Assembly: GCF_040954835.1 (NCBI RefSeq)
Contig: NC_090716.1
Location: 1,661,605 to 1,725,604, forward strand
DNA from: Lepisosteus oculatus
Lineage: Eukaryota > Chordata > Actinopteri > Semionotiformes > Lepisosteidae
Direction: 5' to 3'
DNA: 64,000 nt
Shown here: positions 25,760-37,707 of the stretch, piece after piece
How the letters are laid out: the number at the start of each line of letters is the position of its first letter
How positions within the stretch are numbered: position 1 is the first letter of the stretch
The notes under the pieces: model-generated
Seen by the model: the letters and a program-made list of their open reading frames with translations, nothing else
What the model was told of the DNA's origin: nothing
Database searches by the model: none
Translations under genes and position numbers: made by a program

Positions 25760-26320
25760 TAATAATAACTCCTTACACTTATACAGCGCTTTTCTGGACA
25801 CCCCACTCAGAGCTCATACAGGTCATGGGGATCCCCTCCACCCCCACCAGTGTGCAGCCCCACCTGGATGATGCTCCAGTCCTCTCACACACCAGCTCTC
25901 AGTGGGGAGGAGAGCAGAGTGATGAAGCCAGTTCAGAGATGGGGGTTATTAGGAGGCCATGACTGGTAAAGGCCAGGGGGAAATTTGGCCAGGACACTGG
26001 GGTAACACCCCTACTCTTCTAGAGAGACACCCTGGGATTTTTAATGACCACAGAGAGGCAAGACATCTTTTTACATCTTAGTTTTACCTCTCATCCAAAG
26101 CACAGTGCCTTTTTACAGTATAGTGTCCCCGTCACTATACTGGGACATTAGGACCCACACAGACTGCAGGGTGAGCGCCCCCTACTGGCCCCACTAACAC
26201 TGCTTCCAGCAGCAGCCTCAGCTTTCCCAGGAGTCTCCCATCCAGGTACTGACCAGGCTCACACTGCTGAGCTTCTATGAGTTGCCAGTTGTGAGTTGCA
26301 GGGTGATATGGCTGCTGGCT
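25760..26320 (-). mobile_element. 5S-rRNA-derived SINE (SINE3-like), near full length
   Basis: Read on the minus strand, the head matches 5S rRNA: GCCATATCACCCTG, then AAGCTCAGCAG, then the internal-promoter part GCCTGGTCAGTACCTGGATG. A long body follows, then a tail with AAAAGCGCTGTATAAGTGTA and a TTATTATTA end. A second, truncated copy lies in the opposite orientation at 32690-33050. The body includes a CTCF-core-like CCAGTAGGGGGCGC (26175-26188). Confidence 0.82.
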
Positions 26321-26999
26321 GTTTGTGGGAGGCTAACATCCAGCAAGTCTCTTTATGATACTGAAAATACAGTCCTCTGTCTTTTTTCACTGTCTCAGTT
26401 AAGCAAACTGCTTCAGCTGCAAAACTGAACCTTAACCTTAAAATGCCCACCTGGGTATGACTAAAGTATTTTGAATTGAATAACTGAGAACTTGACTGAA
26501 ATGGAAAGTAGAAGATGTTCTACTGTAATTGGACAGCCAGAGGAGATACTGAGCGGAAGAAGCATTCAGCTATTTTTTACATGAAGCTGGGCTCTTCATT
26601 TCACACAGCTAAAAGCCAAAGACTAGCAAATAACAGTGGACAACAGTAACTTTGGAGTGTGTATTGTACTTCAAAACCCTCATTAGCATGAATTTTCCTC
26701 TATACTGGGGAAAGGACTCCACAAAATGGAAAAGCCTGCAAAACAGTTTGTATCAATAATCTGTCTGCAGCTGACATCCCATAACTGTTATCTGACAAAT
26801 TACGCACTCTTTCTCCTTGAGTTTTCTGCCATGCTGTGGAATGGTCTCAAAGTGAAGGACATTTAAAGAGTTGAAATTAGAGTCTATCAGAAGTTGTTAA
26901 AGATAACATCCCACAGTAACAAAGATAATGAAAATAACGATTAAGATAATGAAAATAACAAAGATAATTAAAATTGCCTGGAGTCCTCATGTTCTCTCT

Positions 27000-27195
27000 G
27001 TGTTCGCGTGCAGTTTTCCTCGGGGTGCTCCTGTTTCACACACTGGGAGGCTCATTAGCTTCTGGGAAAACTGGCCCTGGTGTGAGTGTGTGTTTTTGTC
27101 TGCGTCTGTTCTGCGATGGACTGCTCCCCCATCCAGGGTGCATCCTGCCAGGCACCCAGTGCTTCCAGGAATGGGCTCCAGACCACAAGAATCGT
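27000..27195 (+). repeat. Fish interspersed repeat fragment
   Basis: Contains GATGGACTGCTCCCCCATCC and GTGCATCCTGCCAGGCACCC, followed by AGTGCTTCCAGGAATGGGCT. This block is widely dispersed in fish genomes (a family sharing a 'GATGGACTGGC...CCCAGTGCTTCC' consensus). The element class is not clear from this fragment. Confidence 0.5.
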
Positions 27196-30139
27196 ATTAA
27201 AAGTGTTGTGATCATGTGAAAAACAATGACTTGCAGTATTTCAATGAATTCAAGATTGCTATAAGATAGTACAGTAAAGGGCATTGCAATTAATGAGTGA
27301 GGCACAGTGGACACACAAGGTGAAATGTTTCAAGGACCTGTCAGAGAGCTGCAGTACTGTGAAACCTCAGTACTATCTGAATGAGCATTCTCAGATCAGA
27401 CTGGGAAACCGTCTCACAGGTTGAGAACTAATAAATATAATTATCTGAAAGCCAGATGACCCCCCACTGAAGATGTTAGACGACTGCCTGAGCCACCCCA
27501 TACCATCTTCACTGCTTTATACACAAATGTCTTTAAAAAGTGTGAGTTTTTGTCAAGCTTGAGTGTGAGTAAATATTCAATGTTATTTAATTAGTTATCT
27601 TGTTTAAATCATATCAGAAGGTTATTCCTTAAGGGTAAATATTACATAACCTTACATACAACACTCTTAGCAAAAGACTGTTTTGCTTTTGAATATGACA
27701 CACTAAATGAACAATCAATAAAATTTACTGAAAGAGCATAACTTATAAATATGTAATATGTATACAATTCATACTGTAGGTACTTTATATATAATAATAT
27801 GTATAACTCTTTATGTGTGTCAGTCAGATACTATTAGATCAGGTGCTACTTACTGTAGGTACCCAAAAACTTGCCCTATTTCACAAGTTCTGGGACATGA
27901 CATTTGGAAAATATTCCCTAAAGGAAACAAATTCAATTTCACAAGTCACATCTGAAAGGTAGGACAGTGACGCACATTAAAGAGGTCTTTCAGCCCAAGC
28001 TGCAGGAGCTTTGTACAGTTTGGTTTTGAGAGGTTTGTTTGAATTTTCCCCATGTTCTGTTTTCCAAATGACTGTGCCCGCAGAGTCAACAGAATCATGT
28101 GGGAAGATCAACAGAACGTATAAGAGACTAACGCTATTTCATGTTTAAACAGTTTTGATTTACAAATATTAGTAAGTACACATTTACCTATGACCATAGG
28201 TTGCTGCTGATTGACTGGAGAGGTGTGTTTAATGTCATCGATAAAAACACAATTGACCAGGTGGGGTCAGTTTTCTGTGCTGAAAAAACATTGTACACGA
28301 TCAGTTGTGTTGATTTAAACGTTTTCATTCAGAGAAAAAAAGCCTGCACACAGCATTAAGATCAAACAGAGCCAGGAAACACAATACAGAATCCTTTACC
28401 AGATAGAACAGTGATGTGCATCTCCTGCCCTTAGGGACTGCAGTCCAGGAGGGTGTGTAGGTCCTTTAAATCATTTTTCTTTTTCTAAAACATTTTAAAC
28501 CTTTAAAAAATATTAACAACTGAAAACCTTTGAAAAACAAATCCAAGTAACCTGATTTATCAGTTGTATGGGCAGATTAGAGATGTCACACATCTCTTGA
28601 TGAGCAGTTCAAGGAAAACCCTGTGATTCCTAGGGACAGGGGCAATGCAATGCTAATCAAGAGTATCTGACGTGTGGCACGAAAGCACACAGGTTTTGAC
28701 ATTTGAAATCCTGAGCTCATTTATCCTGGTGAGCCTCCGGTGTTTTCCGGATTCAGTGCTTCCCAGCAGTATGGCAAATGCCCACCCAGCATTGCTCTGG
28801 CAGCCCCCCTCAGATTCCGAGTGAGACCTGTCCTTGTCTGGTGCGCTGTGATGAAAGCAGGAAACAGGTCTGCTTTGTGAAAGGACTGAGCACACATTCG
28901 GGATGGAAAGTGTCAACAGGAACTGTGTGACGTGCGCGCCTGGAACATCCTGGACCCTGGCTGCGCCTGCAGTTGGGTCAGCAGTGCAGCTCCCCTGTGC
29001 GCTCTGGGCAAAACCATCATTTCCTAATCACTGGGCATCAGCCCAGTGTGGGCAGCAAGGGCAGCAAGAGCGCACCCACAACTCCTCTAGCACCCCTCTG
29101 CCCCTTAAAGCTAGACATCAGTTTATACTGTATTACAACACTGAGAGCTGGCCGTCTGATAATAATTAAGAGTGTCAAAGGTGTGACTGACAGCATAGCA
29201 ATACAGTACCTCAGTTTAAAATGCGTTAACCAAAGCCCAGTTTGTTTCCCGTCACTAACCATACAGTATATCATTTGTAATGTGTCTAGTTTAGTATGTC
29301 TTATTAGTATGTACTGTATGTGCTCTCCAAAGAAATACTGCAGTAGGACTTAAAGTGAAACACGTAGCACTTTTTATTTATATAAGTAGCCGAGAATCTT
29401 TTTCCACATTGGTCTAAGGAGAACTAATATGTTAAGAGTACTGCAAAGACCAACATCAATCAAAATCTGATACTAGTCAGTGGCACACTGACTTTTCAGT
29501 GAAGGAAGGTTGTATTGAGTCAATACGAACGTCATTGAAATAATTCAGAAAATCGCATTACAAAATCCACATTCTTAAGTTTTATCCAATAGGAATCTCT
29601 TAGCAACCAGAGGTATCTTGTGTAAAATTAGACAAATTGCTTCAAAATGATAAACAGAAAGAAACCTTTCACACACAAGTGTTAAAGAGTGTGCCGTGTT
29701 GCAGATATCATTATGTGAGGATTAAGTGGAAGACTTAACTTAACTTGGCCAATCCTCAGACATCATTGAAATTGTGCAAACTTAAAAAAATGTTAACAAA
29801 TGTCATATGCCATAATGCCAATGTCATAATGTCATATGAGAATTTTATAGGTACAGTATACTCGCACGTGATACTAATCCCACAATACTGCGAGACTAAT
29901 AAGGCTAGAATATGACATTAAATTCTATAGTACATTTATTAATGTATTTATTATTTAATGTCTTCTGTTACAGTGTCACATGTTTTGTTATCAGTGACAA
30001 AATTAACAAAATGTCCCAATGCTTGTTTTGTGCGTTAACTGCACTGTTTTCTGTTCTTTCTATTCATCTAATGGGTTTTGTCTAAAACATCCTGTAATTT
30101 TTTAAATAATTATAAATGCGCTGTAAATCACATAACACT

Positions 30140-30480
30140 TCTCTCTCTCTGTGACCAGTGTAGCCTACAGACAGGAGGAGGTCATATGGCCCAGGCCCAG
30201 TCTTGCTTGTTTGATAGTTCATGCTGCTTAGTAGCCAAGTGAGTCGGAATCATCTAGCCTTTTATTAAAAGGGTCCAAGAGAATGGTCCTGTTGGCTGGG
30301 AAGCATATTCCATATTCAGGATATTTACACCTCTTTATGTAAAACATGATTCCTAATCACCACCCCAAATAAATACTGTATCTCTTTTAGTGACCCTGTT
30401 GTGTGTTGTAACTCCTAAACACTGTAGAGGGTTTTAGATTCTTGTAACAAATAGCCTTCCCATCAAGAACGATCAGGAAT
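30140..30480 (+). repeat. Possible dispersed repeat
   Basis: The stretch beginning GTGTAGCCTACAGACAGGAG and continuing GAGGTCATATGGCCCA resembles a dispersed fish repeat that I recall only in outline. No coding or pol III signals are visible. Low confidence in identity and limits. Confidence 0.3.
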
Positions 30481-30999
30481 CATTCTTCACTGAGCTGTTT
30501 CTATTGATATAATATCCTTTTATGGCGTCTGGCTGAGCACAACAATCTACTTGATATGAGGTCTTGATAGTGCATTGTCAAGCTTCCCTCTCTTAGAATT
30601 CCCCACTCTTGTGTGTTCTAGCCAAGCATCCTGTATGCTTCTCCATTGCCTCCCCCTATTGAGGACAGATCAGATCAGAATGACTCATGCAGCATGAAGT
30701 GGTTTGTATTGTGTGTGCTTCTACTTCCAGTGTGGATCGTTTTGCATTCACTGAAGTGAATTTGTCTTCATGTTATTCCCTTGATACTGTTTCTGTTTCT
30801 ATAATGTACACATTAATAAATAATAATAATAAAGTATAAGCTTTATAATTATAATAATTTTAAGCTTTCTGTATAAAGCACCTCTCTAAACCTGAACATA
30901 CTGTAGTCTTAAGTACATAAAAACATAAATAATAAATAAATAAAAAGGAAATACAGTTCATGATGAATTGCAAGGCAATCAGAATGGCAATATTTTAGA

Positions 31000-31640
31000 T
31001 TTGAAGTGTATTCCATAACTGCATGAACAACAGAAAAAGAACGATCACCAAAAGCCTAAGATCCAGTCCTTGTGACAGTGACCAAAGCTGAAGAGCCTAC
31101 AGGAGGGAGTGCAGACATGAAGGAGATCAGAGATGTATGATGGAGCCAGATGATTTGAAGCCCTAAAAGTCTTCATAGCACACAACACAGAGTTTGTTCA
31201 CATGGGGTTCCAAACACAGGAGAGCATCAGGTGTGACTCCCAGATTCCTCACTACGGCTGACTTGTAAATGAGGAAGCCATCGGCCATTATTGTGAAGCT
31301 CACCAGTTTTTCCAGCTGATATTTACTGCCCACCAGTAACATTTCTGTTTTGTCACTATTTAGCTTCAAGAACTTTAATGTCAAGCAGAGATTAATTTAG
31401 CACAGAGACGAGATAAGTGACAGGAGCAGGAGATCAGAAGAGGAAGAGGTTTCAATATAAATATAAGTATCATGTGCATAACATTGAAACTAAAGACTAC
31501 TGTATGTTTGCATACAACATGAGCAAGAGGAAGTGTATAAATGACAAAAAACAATGGGCCCAAAACTGACCCTTGCAGTGATTAACTGGGGCCAAGGGAA
31601 ACACAATGCTGCCTGCCAGTCAAATATGAGTGGAACCAGT
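31000..31640 (-). mobile_element. Degenerate L2-like LINE reverse transcriptase fragment
   Basis: The minus strand encodes GPLFFVIYTLPLAHV, then in another frame FQCYAHDTYIYIET (31440-31491, degenerate YADD catalytic box now YAHD), then FLKLNSDKTEMLLVGSK (31320-31375) and VVRNLGVTPDALLCLEPHV. The order and spacing match the RT domain of L2-clade LINEs. Frameshifts and the altered catalytic box show that it is inactive. Confidence 0.75.
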
Positions 31641-32689
31641 TAAAAACAGTACCATTGATGGACAAGACGCGTGTATGTTACAGTAATATACTGTATAGAC
31701 TATTAATAAGTGTATAATGTATGCTAATATAATATATATGTCACTCTTTTGCTCAGACATTCATGTTTATCCTCTTACACTAGACCATGCATACACTACA
31801 ATACAATACACTAGTATTGTCTACAGTACATTCAGTAAGCACAGTAAGCTCAGTGATGGGACTGTTTGCAGCATTCCTCTCCTTGTCCTCCTGATCATGA
31901 GGACTTCCCTTCAAGGGGAACAATGTGTGAGACAGCTTTCACTGTCCTGTGTCTCCTAGATCTCCTCAATGGCCATGGAAGAAAGAGCTCCATGCCACCG
32001 CAAGGTGAGCCATGTTTCTCCTGTGGCACTGCTACACACACCAACCCCAGGGAGTTCTGTACAACGTGCACTAATATGATTGAAAAAGATACTTCAATAC
32101 CATCCTTATATTTCTCCTTGTGTATTAAATATTACATTTATCCTGTTTATTTAACATTATTTTTAATATTTACTTAGGAGGCTTTAAAATGTTTTAAACA
32201 TTTGCTGAACAAAAGGCAAAGAAAATACACACTGTAAGCACTACACCCACATTCAAATCATTAGGTGTGATCATTGTAGTTGACAGCTAAGCATATATAA
32301 TTAGTGCCACACATACCAAATGTATGTTTGTTTTACAACCTTACTCATCCTGTTGTCACTTAATGTTGATCTACACCCTTCTTATTAAGAATTTAACTTT
32401 AATGTAATTGTATCTTTTTAAAGAAATAAGCATTTCTTATAAATTTCTAAATGAATCTATATCTCATGTAGCTTTTGGTGCATTAGCAAGGTAATATCCT
32501 GAAATATTTCAGTAAGCTGAATAGTACTGTATGCTTTACTGGTCTTCAGTAAACAAACGCCACCTGGTGGCCCTGTGCTGCAATGGAAACAAGTCGCCTT
32601 CTGCTCCAGTATTCAAAGGAGTGGGACCTTGAACCATGAAGGAAGGTAGAAAAGTTGGTGAGGCACAAAGTAGTCACACAGTATCATCC

Positions 32690-33050
32690 TGCAGCTCACT
32701 GGTGTGAGCCTGGTCAGTACCTGGAGGGGAGACTCCTGGGAAAGCTGAGGTTGCTGCTGGAGGTGTTAGTGGGGCCAGTAGGGGGGCACTCACCCTGCAG
32801 TCTATGTGGGTCCTAATGCCCCTGTATAATGGCGAGGACACTACAGTGTAAAAAGGCGCCGTCCTTCAGGTAAGACGTGAAACGAGGTCCTGAGTAGGTG
32901 TGTTACCCCAGTGTCCTGGCCAAATTTCCCCCAGGCATTTACCAGTCATGGCCTCCTAATAATCCCCATCTCTGAACTGACTTCATCACTCTGCTCTCCT
33001 CCCCACTGAGCGCTGGTGTATGGGGAGTGTACTAGTGCATTCTGGAAGCT
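32690..33050 (+). mobile_element. 5S-rRNA-derived SINE, truncated copy
   Basis: Starts inside the 5S-like head at GTGAGCCTGGTCAGTACCTG and then follows the same body as the copy at 25760-26320 but on the opposite strand: GTGTTAGTGGGGCCAGTAGG, GCGCCGTCCTTCAGGTAAG and CTAATAATCCCCATCTCTG. It ends near TGGTGTATGGGGAGTGTAC without the 3' tail. One extra G interrupts its CTCF-like core at 32775-32789. Confidence 0.8.
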
Positions 33051-33699
33051 GTCACATCTGTCACAAGTAACCATGCAAGGAAGAATAAAATATATAAAAT
33101 AATCTACTTATAAGGTGCTTATTCTTCTACAACTCAAATAAGTTGTCACTGTTTGAAGCACTACAAAATTATGGAGTTTCAGAAAGTTTCAGAAATATTG
33201 TATATATACCTACTGTATATAGATACACACATACTATACATAGTAACTTCTGTATAACCTCTGTCGAGACTCACACTTTTGTTTGGCCCAGAGACATGTC
33301 TTCACCTCAATCACTCAATAAGACAGTTTAATATCCTGGATTGGTCACAGTGTTTTCATCCTTTGCTATGGTTTAATCTATGACTTTTCAATTTAACATA
33401 CTTTCAAGAAGTTTTCTTTCTTTACTAAGCTGGATCTTGGAAGCAGCAGGATATACTTTAACACATGTATCTAAAGAAAGCTCACAAACGTACACCACTC
33501 TATACACTTCATTCATAAAATTCTACCAGATAAGGAAAAGAAAAGTCTGGGGCCTTTTCTGTTTTCCTTCAGTGGATTTTATTTATAATCAAACCTGCCA
33601 ATAGACTGTGATTTTAAAGTTAAGTCTAAATTTTGAATCCATCCTGAATTCAATTACTGAAGTATAAGATAAGATCATTTTATTGACCATATACAATTT

Positions 33700-33952
33700 C
33701 TTGTATTAGGAATGTGTCTTCTCACATACAGTACCCCAGCTTGCTCTCCATGAGACACACAGACAGGGAGAGAGCCTGGGATCAGAGTGCAGGGTCAGCC
33801 ATTGTACGGCACCCCTGGAGCAGTTGGGGTGAAGGGCCTTGCTCAGGGGCCCAACAGAGTAGGATTCCTCTGCCGGCTGCAGGATTTGAACCAGCAACCT
33901 TCCAGCCACAGGTGCAGATCCCAAGCCACAGAGCCACAACACCGCCCCCCAA
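33700..33952 (-). mobile_element. tRNA-derived SINE
   Basis: The minus strand has an A box-like TGGCTCTGTGG (33926-33936) and a B box GGTTCAAATCC (33882-33892), then a body with GAGCAAGGCCCTTCACCCC, the conserved central block of several fish SINEs. There is no intact tRNA fold. Boundaries are approximate. Confidence 0.7.
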
Positions 33953-35663
33953 CTATGGAGTGAAGCTGTGTGGTGGCTCACTCTTGCAGCCTGCCAGAAA
34001 AGTCTGTAGACTCAGGAGGCGGCTCTTGTTAGCCAGGTCCCTCCTGGTGACTCATTTCCAATTCAAACTGGCTTTGCCTTGCAGCTCTGTCAGCAGCATC
34101 AGCTGGAGGCATTTATTTACTGGGATTGGAGTAGCACACAGGCCTCGCATGATACACCTAGGAGCTGTGATGAGTTTCCACATACAGGCACTGTTCTATT
34201 GTTCTGTGGGTCACGCTGCAGTTAATATTTGACCACGCAGTTTAGCATTTGCTAAAGTGAGAAGGATTCCAAGATAAACTGATACATAGTCCTACATGTT
34301 GTGAATTTCTTCCACACTGGGTTTATGTAAGACAGTATTTTACCATGTTTGATCATATTTTAGGTTTAACAAAGAAAAAGAAAAAATAATGACTGCATAC
34401 CATAATATTTGGTAAAATAGCACCTGAAAGAAGATATACTATGTCACATATTTACAATATTAGAGATTATAATGAGAAAGAAAATTATTCTTATACCTGA
34501 AAATAACTGTTCCCTGTCTAGATGGGTTCAGTACATTAAACCTTAAGGTCGGAATTCGTTGAGAAACAAAATAACTGAAACGTAATAATGAACATTTATA
34601 TAGTCTCCTCCCTTTTCATATTCATAAATGTATACATTTTCCTCATTTTGAATGTATATAGTTAAAAAGTTATAAAATTGTAAAATACTAGGGGAACAAA
34701 CAGGAATAGACAATTTTTGCTTGTGATTTATAGTCGGAAGTGTACTGTAAAAGTAAGGCTGAATATTGGTGGTTTATATGTAAAATGGTTTTGTTTTGTT
34801 CTATAAAATAAAAAATAAAAAAAAGAAAATAACAGTTCCCAACTGTCTTACACATAAAAATATCATTCAAATAGACTTTGATATTCTTATGGAAAAAGGA
34901 AACACAAAAAGACAAAAGAAAGTGACCTCATCAATCCTGTTAACTAGAGGATTTGCTACATGCCTTTTCTGTTCATTTCAACACATTTGTATTCTCAAAC
35001 ACAATGTTTTGTCTTTATAAACAATATAATTTCTCTAGTAACTATGGCTGACATTTATTTTTCACACTTTAACCTCATTTATGATAAGGACAATAAAATA
35101 GTTTTGTTTCTTACTAAGCATCCATTTGTGATTTGTTTTTACTGAACCACCATATAAAAATGAAAACCATACAGTATAAACATACATGATAATTTTAGTA
35201 ACCATTTAATTTTTTTCGACACCTACCTAAAGTCTGTTAATATTAATGCAATGTACATGTCTTTAGGAGTGTGCAGTATTATGTTGTGTAATGCCTCTGC
35301 ACATTTATGGGTTGTAAGCTCATAGTGTAATTCATGCTAGTTATTATCCTGTAATTTTAAATCCATAAAATAACTCAAGACATTATCAAACTTAGTCACC
35401 AAAAATGAACTTAATCTGATTGATGCAAAAAATGCAGGGAACCATATTTATAATATAAGTTTTTATCATACTTAATTTGAATTTAGGTGAAAATGTGTTC
35501 AAGGAAAAAATTCAAGAGCAAAGCTTTCAGACAAACATTGAGACGGAATTACTCTGGTAGCCAGATATCATATCCCTACATTTGATAAGGTGCCAAGTTC
35601 AACCCTCTGCCCCACCTTCACCTCTGACTTCAAGGAATCATGGTAGCTCCTCGGCTATGGTGG

Positions 35664-35670
35664 TATAAAA
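35664..35670 (+). promoter_or_regulatory. TATA box of gene B
   Basis: TATAAAA, 71 bp upstream of the chosen ATG. A start site near 35695 would give a 5' UTR of about 40 bp. A GATAAGG lies upstream at about 35584. Other promoter elements cannot be assigned by eye. Confidence 0.7.
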
Positions 35671-35734
35671 CCCAGAGCCAGAGCCCAGGTGAGACTACCC
35701 TGCTTCTGACAATCTGATTGACCCACTGGGAACC

Positions 35735-37707
35735 ATGGGGACACGAAGGGGAATGTCCACATGGGTGCTGATGTGGATGATGATATCCATTGGATATGGC
35801 TCTATGCAGAAAGGTAGGCAGAAGACATCTTCACTATACGAGCTCAGTACAGGATAATAGTGTATGAACTGATCAAATGATTAATTGATTGACAAGCAGG
35901 GTTTCAAGAATGTGACTGTACATGATCTAAAATACATCTTTGTCAGAATTTCCTTTGGGAGCCAGTGAAACATCTTTGATTGACTGGGCAATATTCATGC
36001 CTTTGAAACATATTCAATCCACAGCAGAAATAAGGAGGGTTGAAAATCTTACTCTTAAGTACTTTCTTTAGTATTAGTATTTTCTGTGAATTTTCTGACA
36101 ATTCATTTGTTAATACTGAAATATCTGTGGACTTAAAAACTCATTAAAATGTTCATATAAGAATCTGTTCACTAAACAATGGAGTATGTGTATATTTTTG
36201 GTATACATACCAGCTTTATGTGTGTCTCAACTGCAGCAAGCCTGACAAAGTCCAGGATCACAGACCCAAGGTGGTGCCCACGGGCTCTGTTGCGCCGTTG
36301 GTTTTTGTCACAGTTGTGTTGCATCTTTGTCAAGGCTGCTCATTTTAGAATAACATGACATCTGGATATGAATATGGCAAAATCACATGTGCAATAAACT
36401 TCATAAATTAATTAACTTAATTATACTTAGTAATCAGGAATACTGTATCATTACAAAAAGCATGTGGTAAGTGAAAAAGGACAAGGTCCTCAGTCAATGT
36501 CGATGTATGACATGAAGCTGCTTAAAGTTAAATGTATTAATTAAGTATGAAACAGATACAAATATTGTTGAATATTCAGTAATTTCAGTACCAGTTTCAT
36601 TTTAATCCATTTCACATTCAAGAATTTCAACCAGGACCTGTATAATTTAAATACTTTCTGTAATTGCAGATGTTTTAATATACTGTATTACAGAAAATAT
36701 TGATGACTATATTAAAATAAAAAATTGAAAAGTTTTATTATTTGCTTTGAGTTTGATATAGAATCTAATTTTCTGAATCATTTATAATTACTTTAATTAT
36801 CATTTACATCATTACATTACACAGCATAGGAAAAATATCTGTCATAAATGAAAAAGGGTGATGAATTCTAAATCTACCTAATGACTTTTTAGCTATTTTA
36901 GTTTTAAAGCTATTTGTGCCCCTGATTCATTTAAAATGAGGATACTGTAAGAACATATTACAACAACAACAAAAAACTGGCCGTTACAGGAGGGTAGTAC
37001 TAACAGATAAAGCATAGACTAATATTTAACTCTGATGCACCTGAAAAAACAAACTCTTCTGATTGCTCGAAGTCTATGTAATCACTCTTACATTGCTTTG
37101 TTAAAAATAAACTATATATTTTTTAATATAATACTTCACTTATAATGTGTTTAATTAATCACTGAAATGTACTAGTCTAAGGACATACAGTATTCCACCC
37201 TGAACACAGTTCAGGAAGCATCCATTCAAAACTCTCTGTCTCTACACAGGCAGTCAGCAACAAACTCAGCAACAGACTGAAGACTATGACTATGGTGGTC
37301 CCACAGGTAATTCACCAAACACTTGAACTTCAAGGACACTTTAATTTCAACACCTTGCAAAAGAAAATAATTGAAAGAAAAGAGAGACATAGCAGAATAT
37401 GGTTCACATGTCATAGAATTTTCTCATTGAAACTGAAAATACTACATTTCTTTAAGAAGTATTTAAATGGTTTCCCCTGATGTTAAAACTCTAAGATGAG
37501 AAACGGTTTCTGCCTGTTTGATTGAGAGACATTCTACAGATATTATCATGACAAATACATGATAAATACATGCCACACAGATGATAAATAATAAACTTTT
37601 CCTATTTATTTGGCTAATTTGTATTTTTAATTTGTCAGATGGCCCGCCTATTCCTGGTAAAAAGGTTACAATTATCCCTTCAATGACCAAGATAACAACA
37701 ATAGGAG
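35735..37707 (+). CDS. muc5-like: Gene B signal peptide and acidic N-terminal spacer (exons 1-3)
   Basis: The ATG at 35735 sits in GGAACCATGG, a good initiation context, and is the first ATG after the TATA-based start. The peptide begins [20 protein letters not shown], a basic start plus hydrophobic core, with cleavage likely near GYG-S. Exon 2 (37250-37306) encodes a Gln/Thr run then TEDYDYGG, and exon 3 (37639-37707) encodes [16 protein letters not shown]. These short phase-1 exons separate the signal from D1. The acidic Tyr pair could be tyrosine-sulfated (inference). Confidence 0.87.

Larger units (their letters stand above)
24242..35663. other. Intergenic spacer between mucin genes A and B
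   Basis: About 11.4 kb with no supportable gene. The open frames are short, lack family patterns and are not linked by consistent splice phases. Recognisable content is listed separately: a 5S-derived SINE (25.8-26.3 kb), a fish interspersed repeat (27.0-27.2 kb), a weak dispersed repeat (30.1-30.5 kb), an L2-like LINE (31.0-31.6 kb), a second 5S-derived SINE (32.7-33.05 kb) and a tRNA-derived SINE (33.7-33.95 kb). In 24.24-25.76, 26.32-27.0, 27.2-30.1 and 33.96-35.66 kb I see only AT-rich unclassified DNA. Confidence 0.7.

Noticed and set aside
25760..26320. 5S rRNA gene
   Set aside because: Only the head resembles 5S rRNA. The body and tail are those of a SINE, and a second copy in opposite orientation shares the body.
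33714..34232. 172-codon + strand open frame in the spacer
   Set aside because: Its first half crosses the tRNA-derived SINE on the opposite strand. No domain or splice support.
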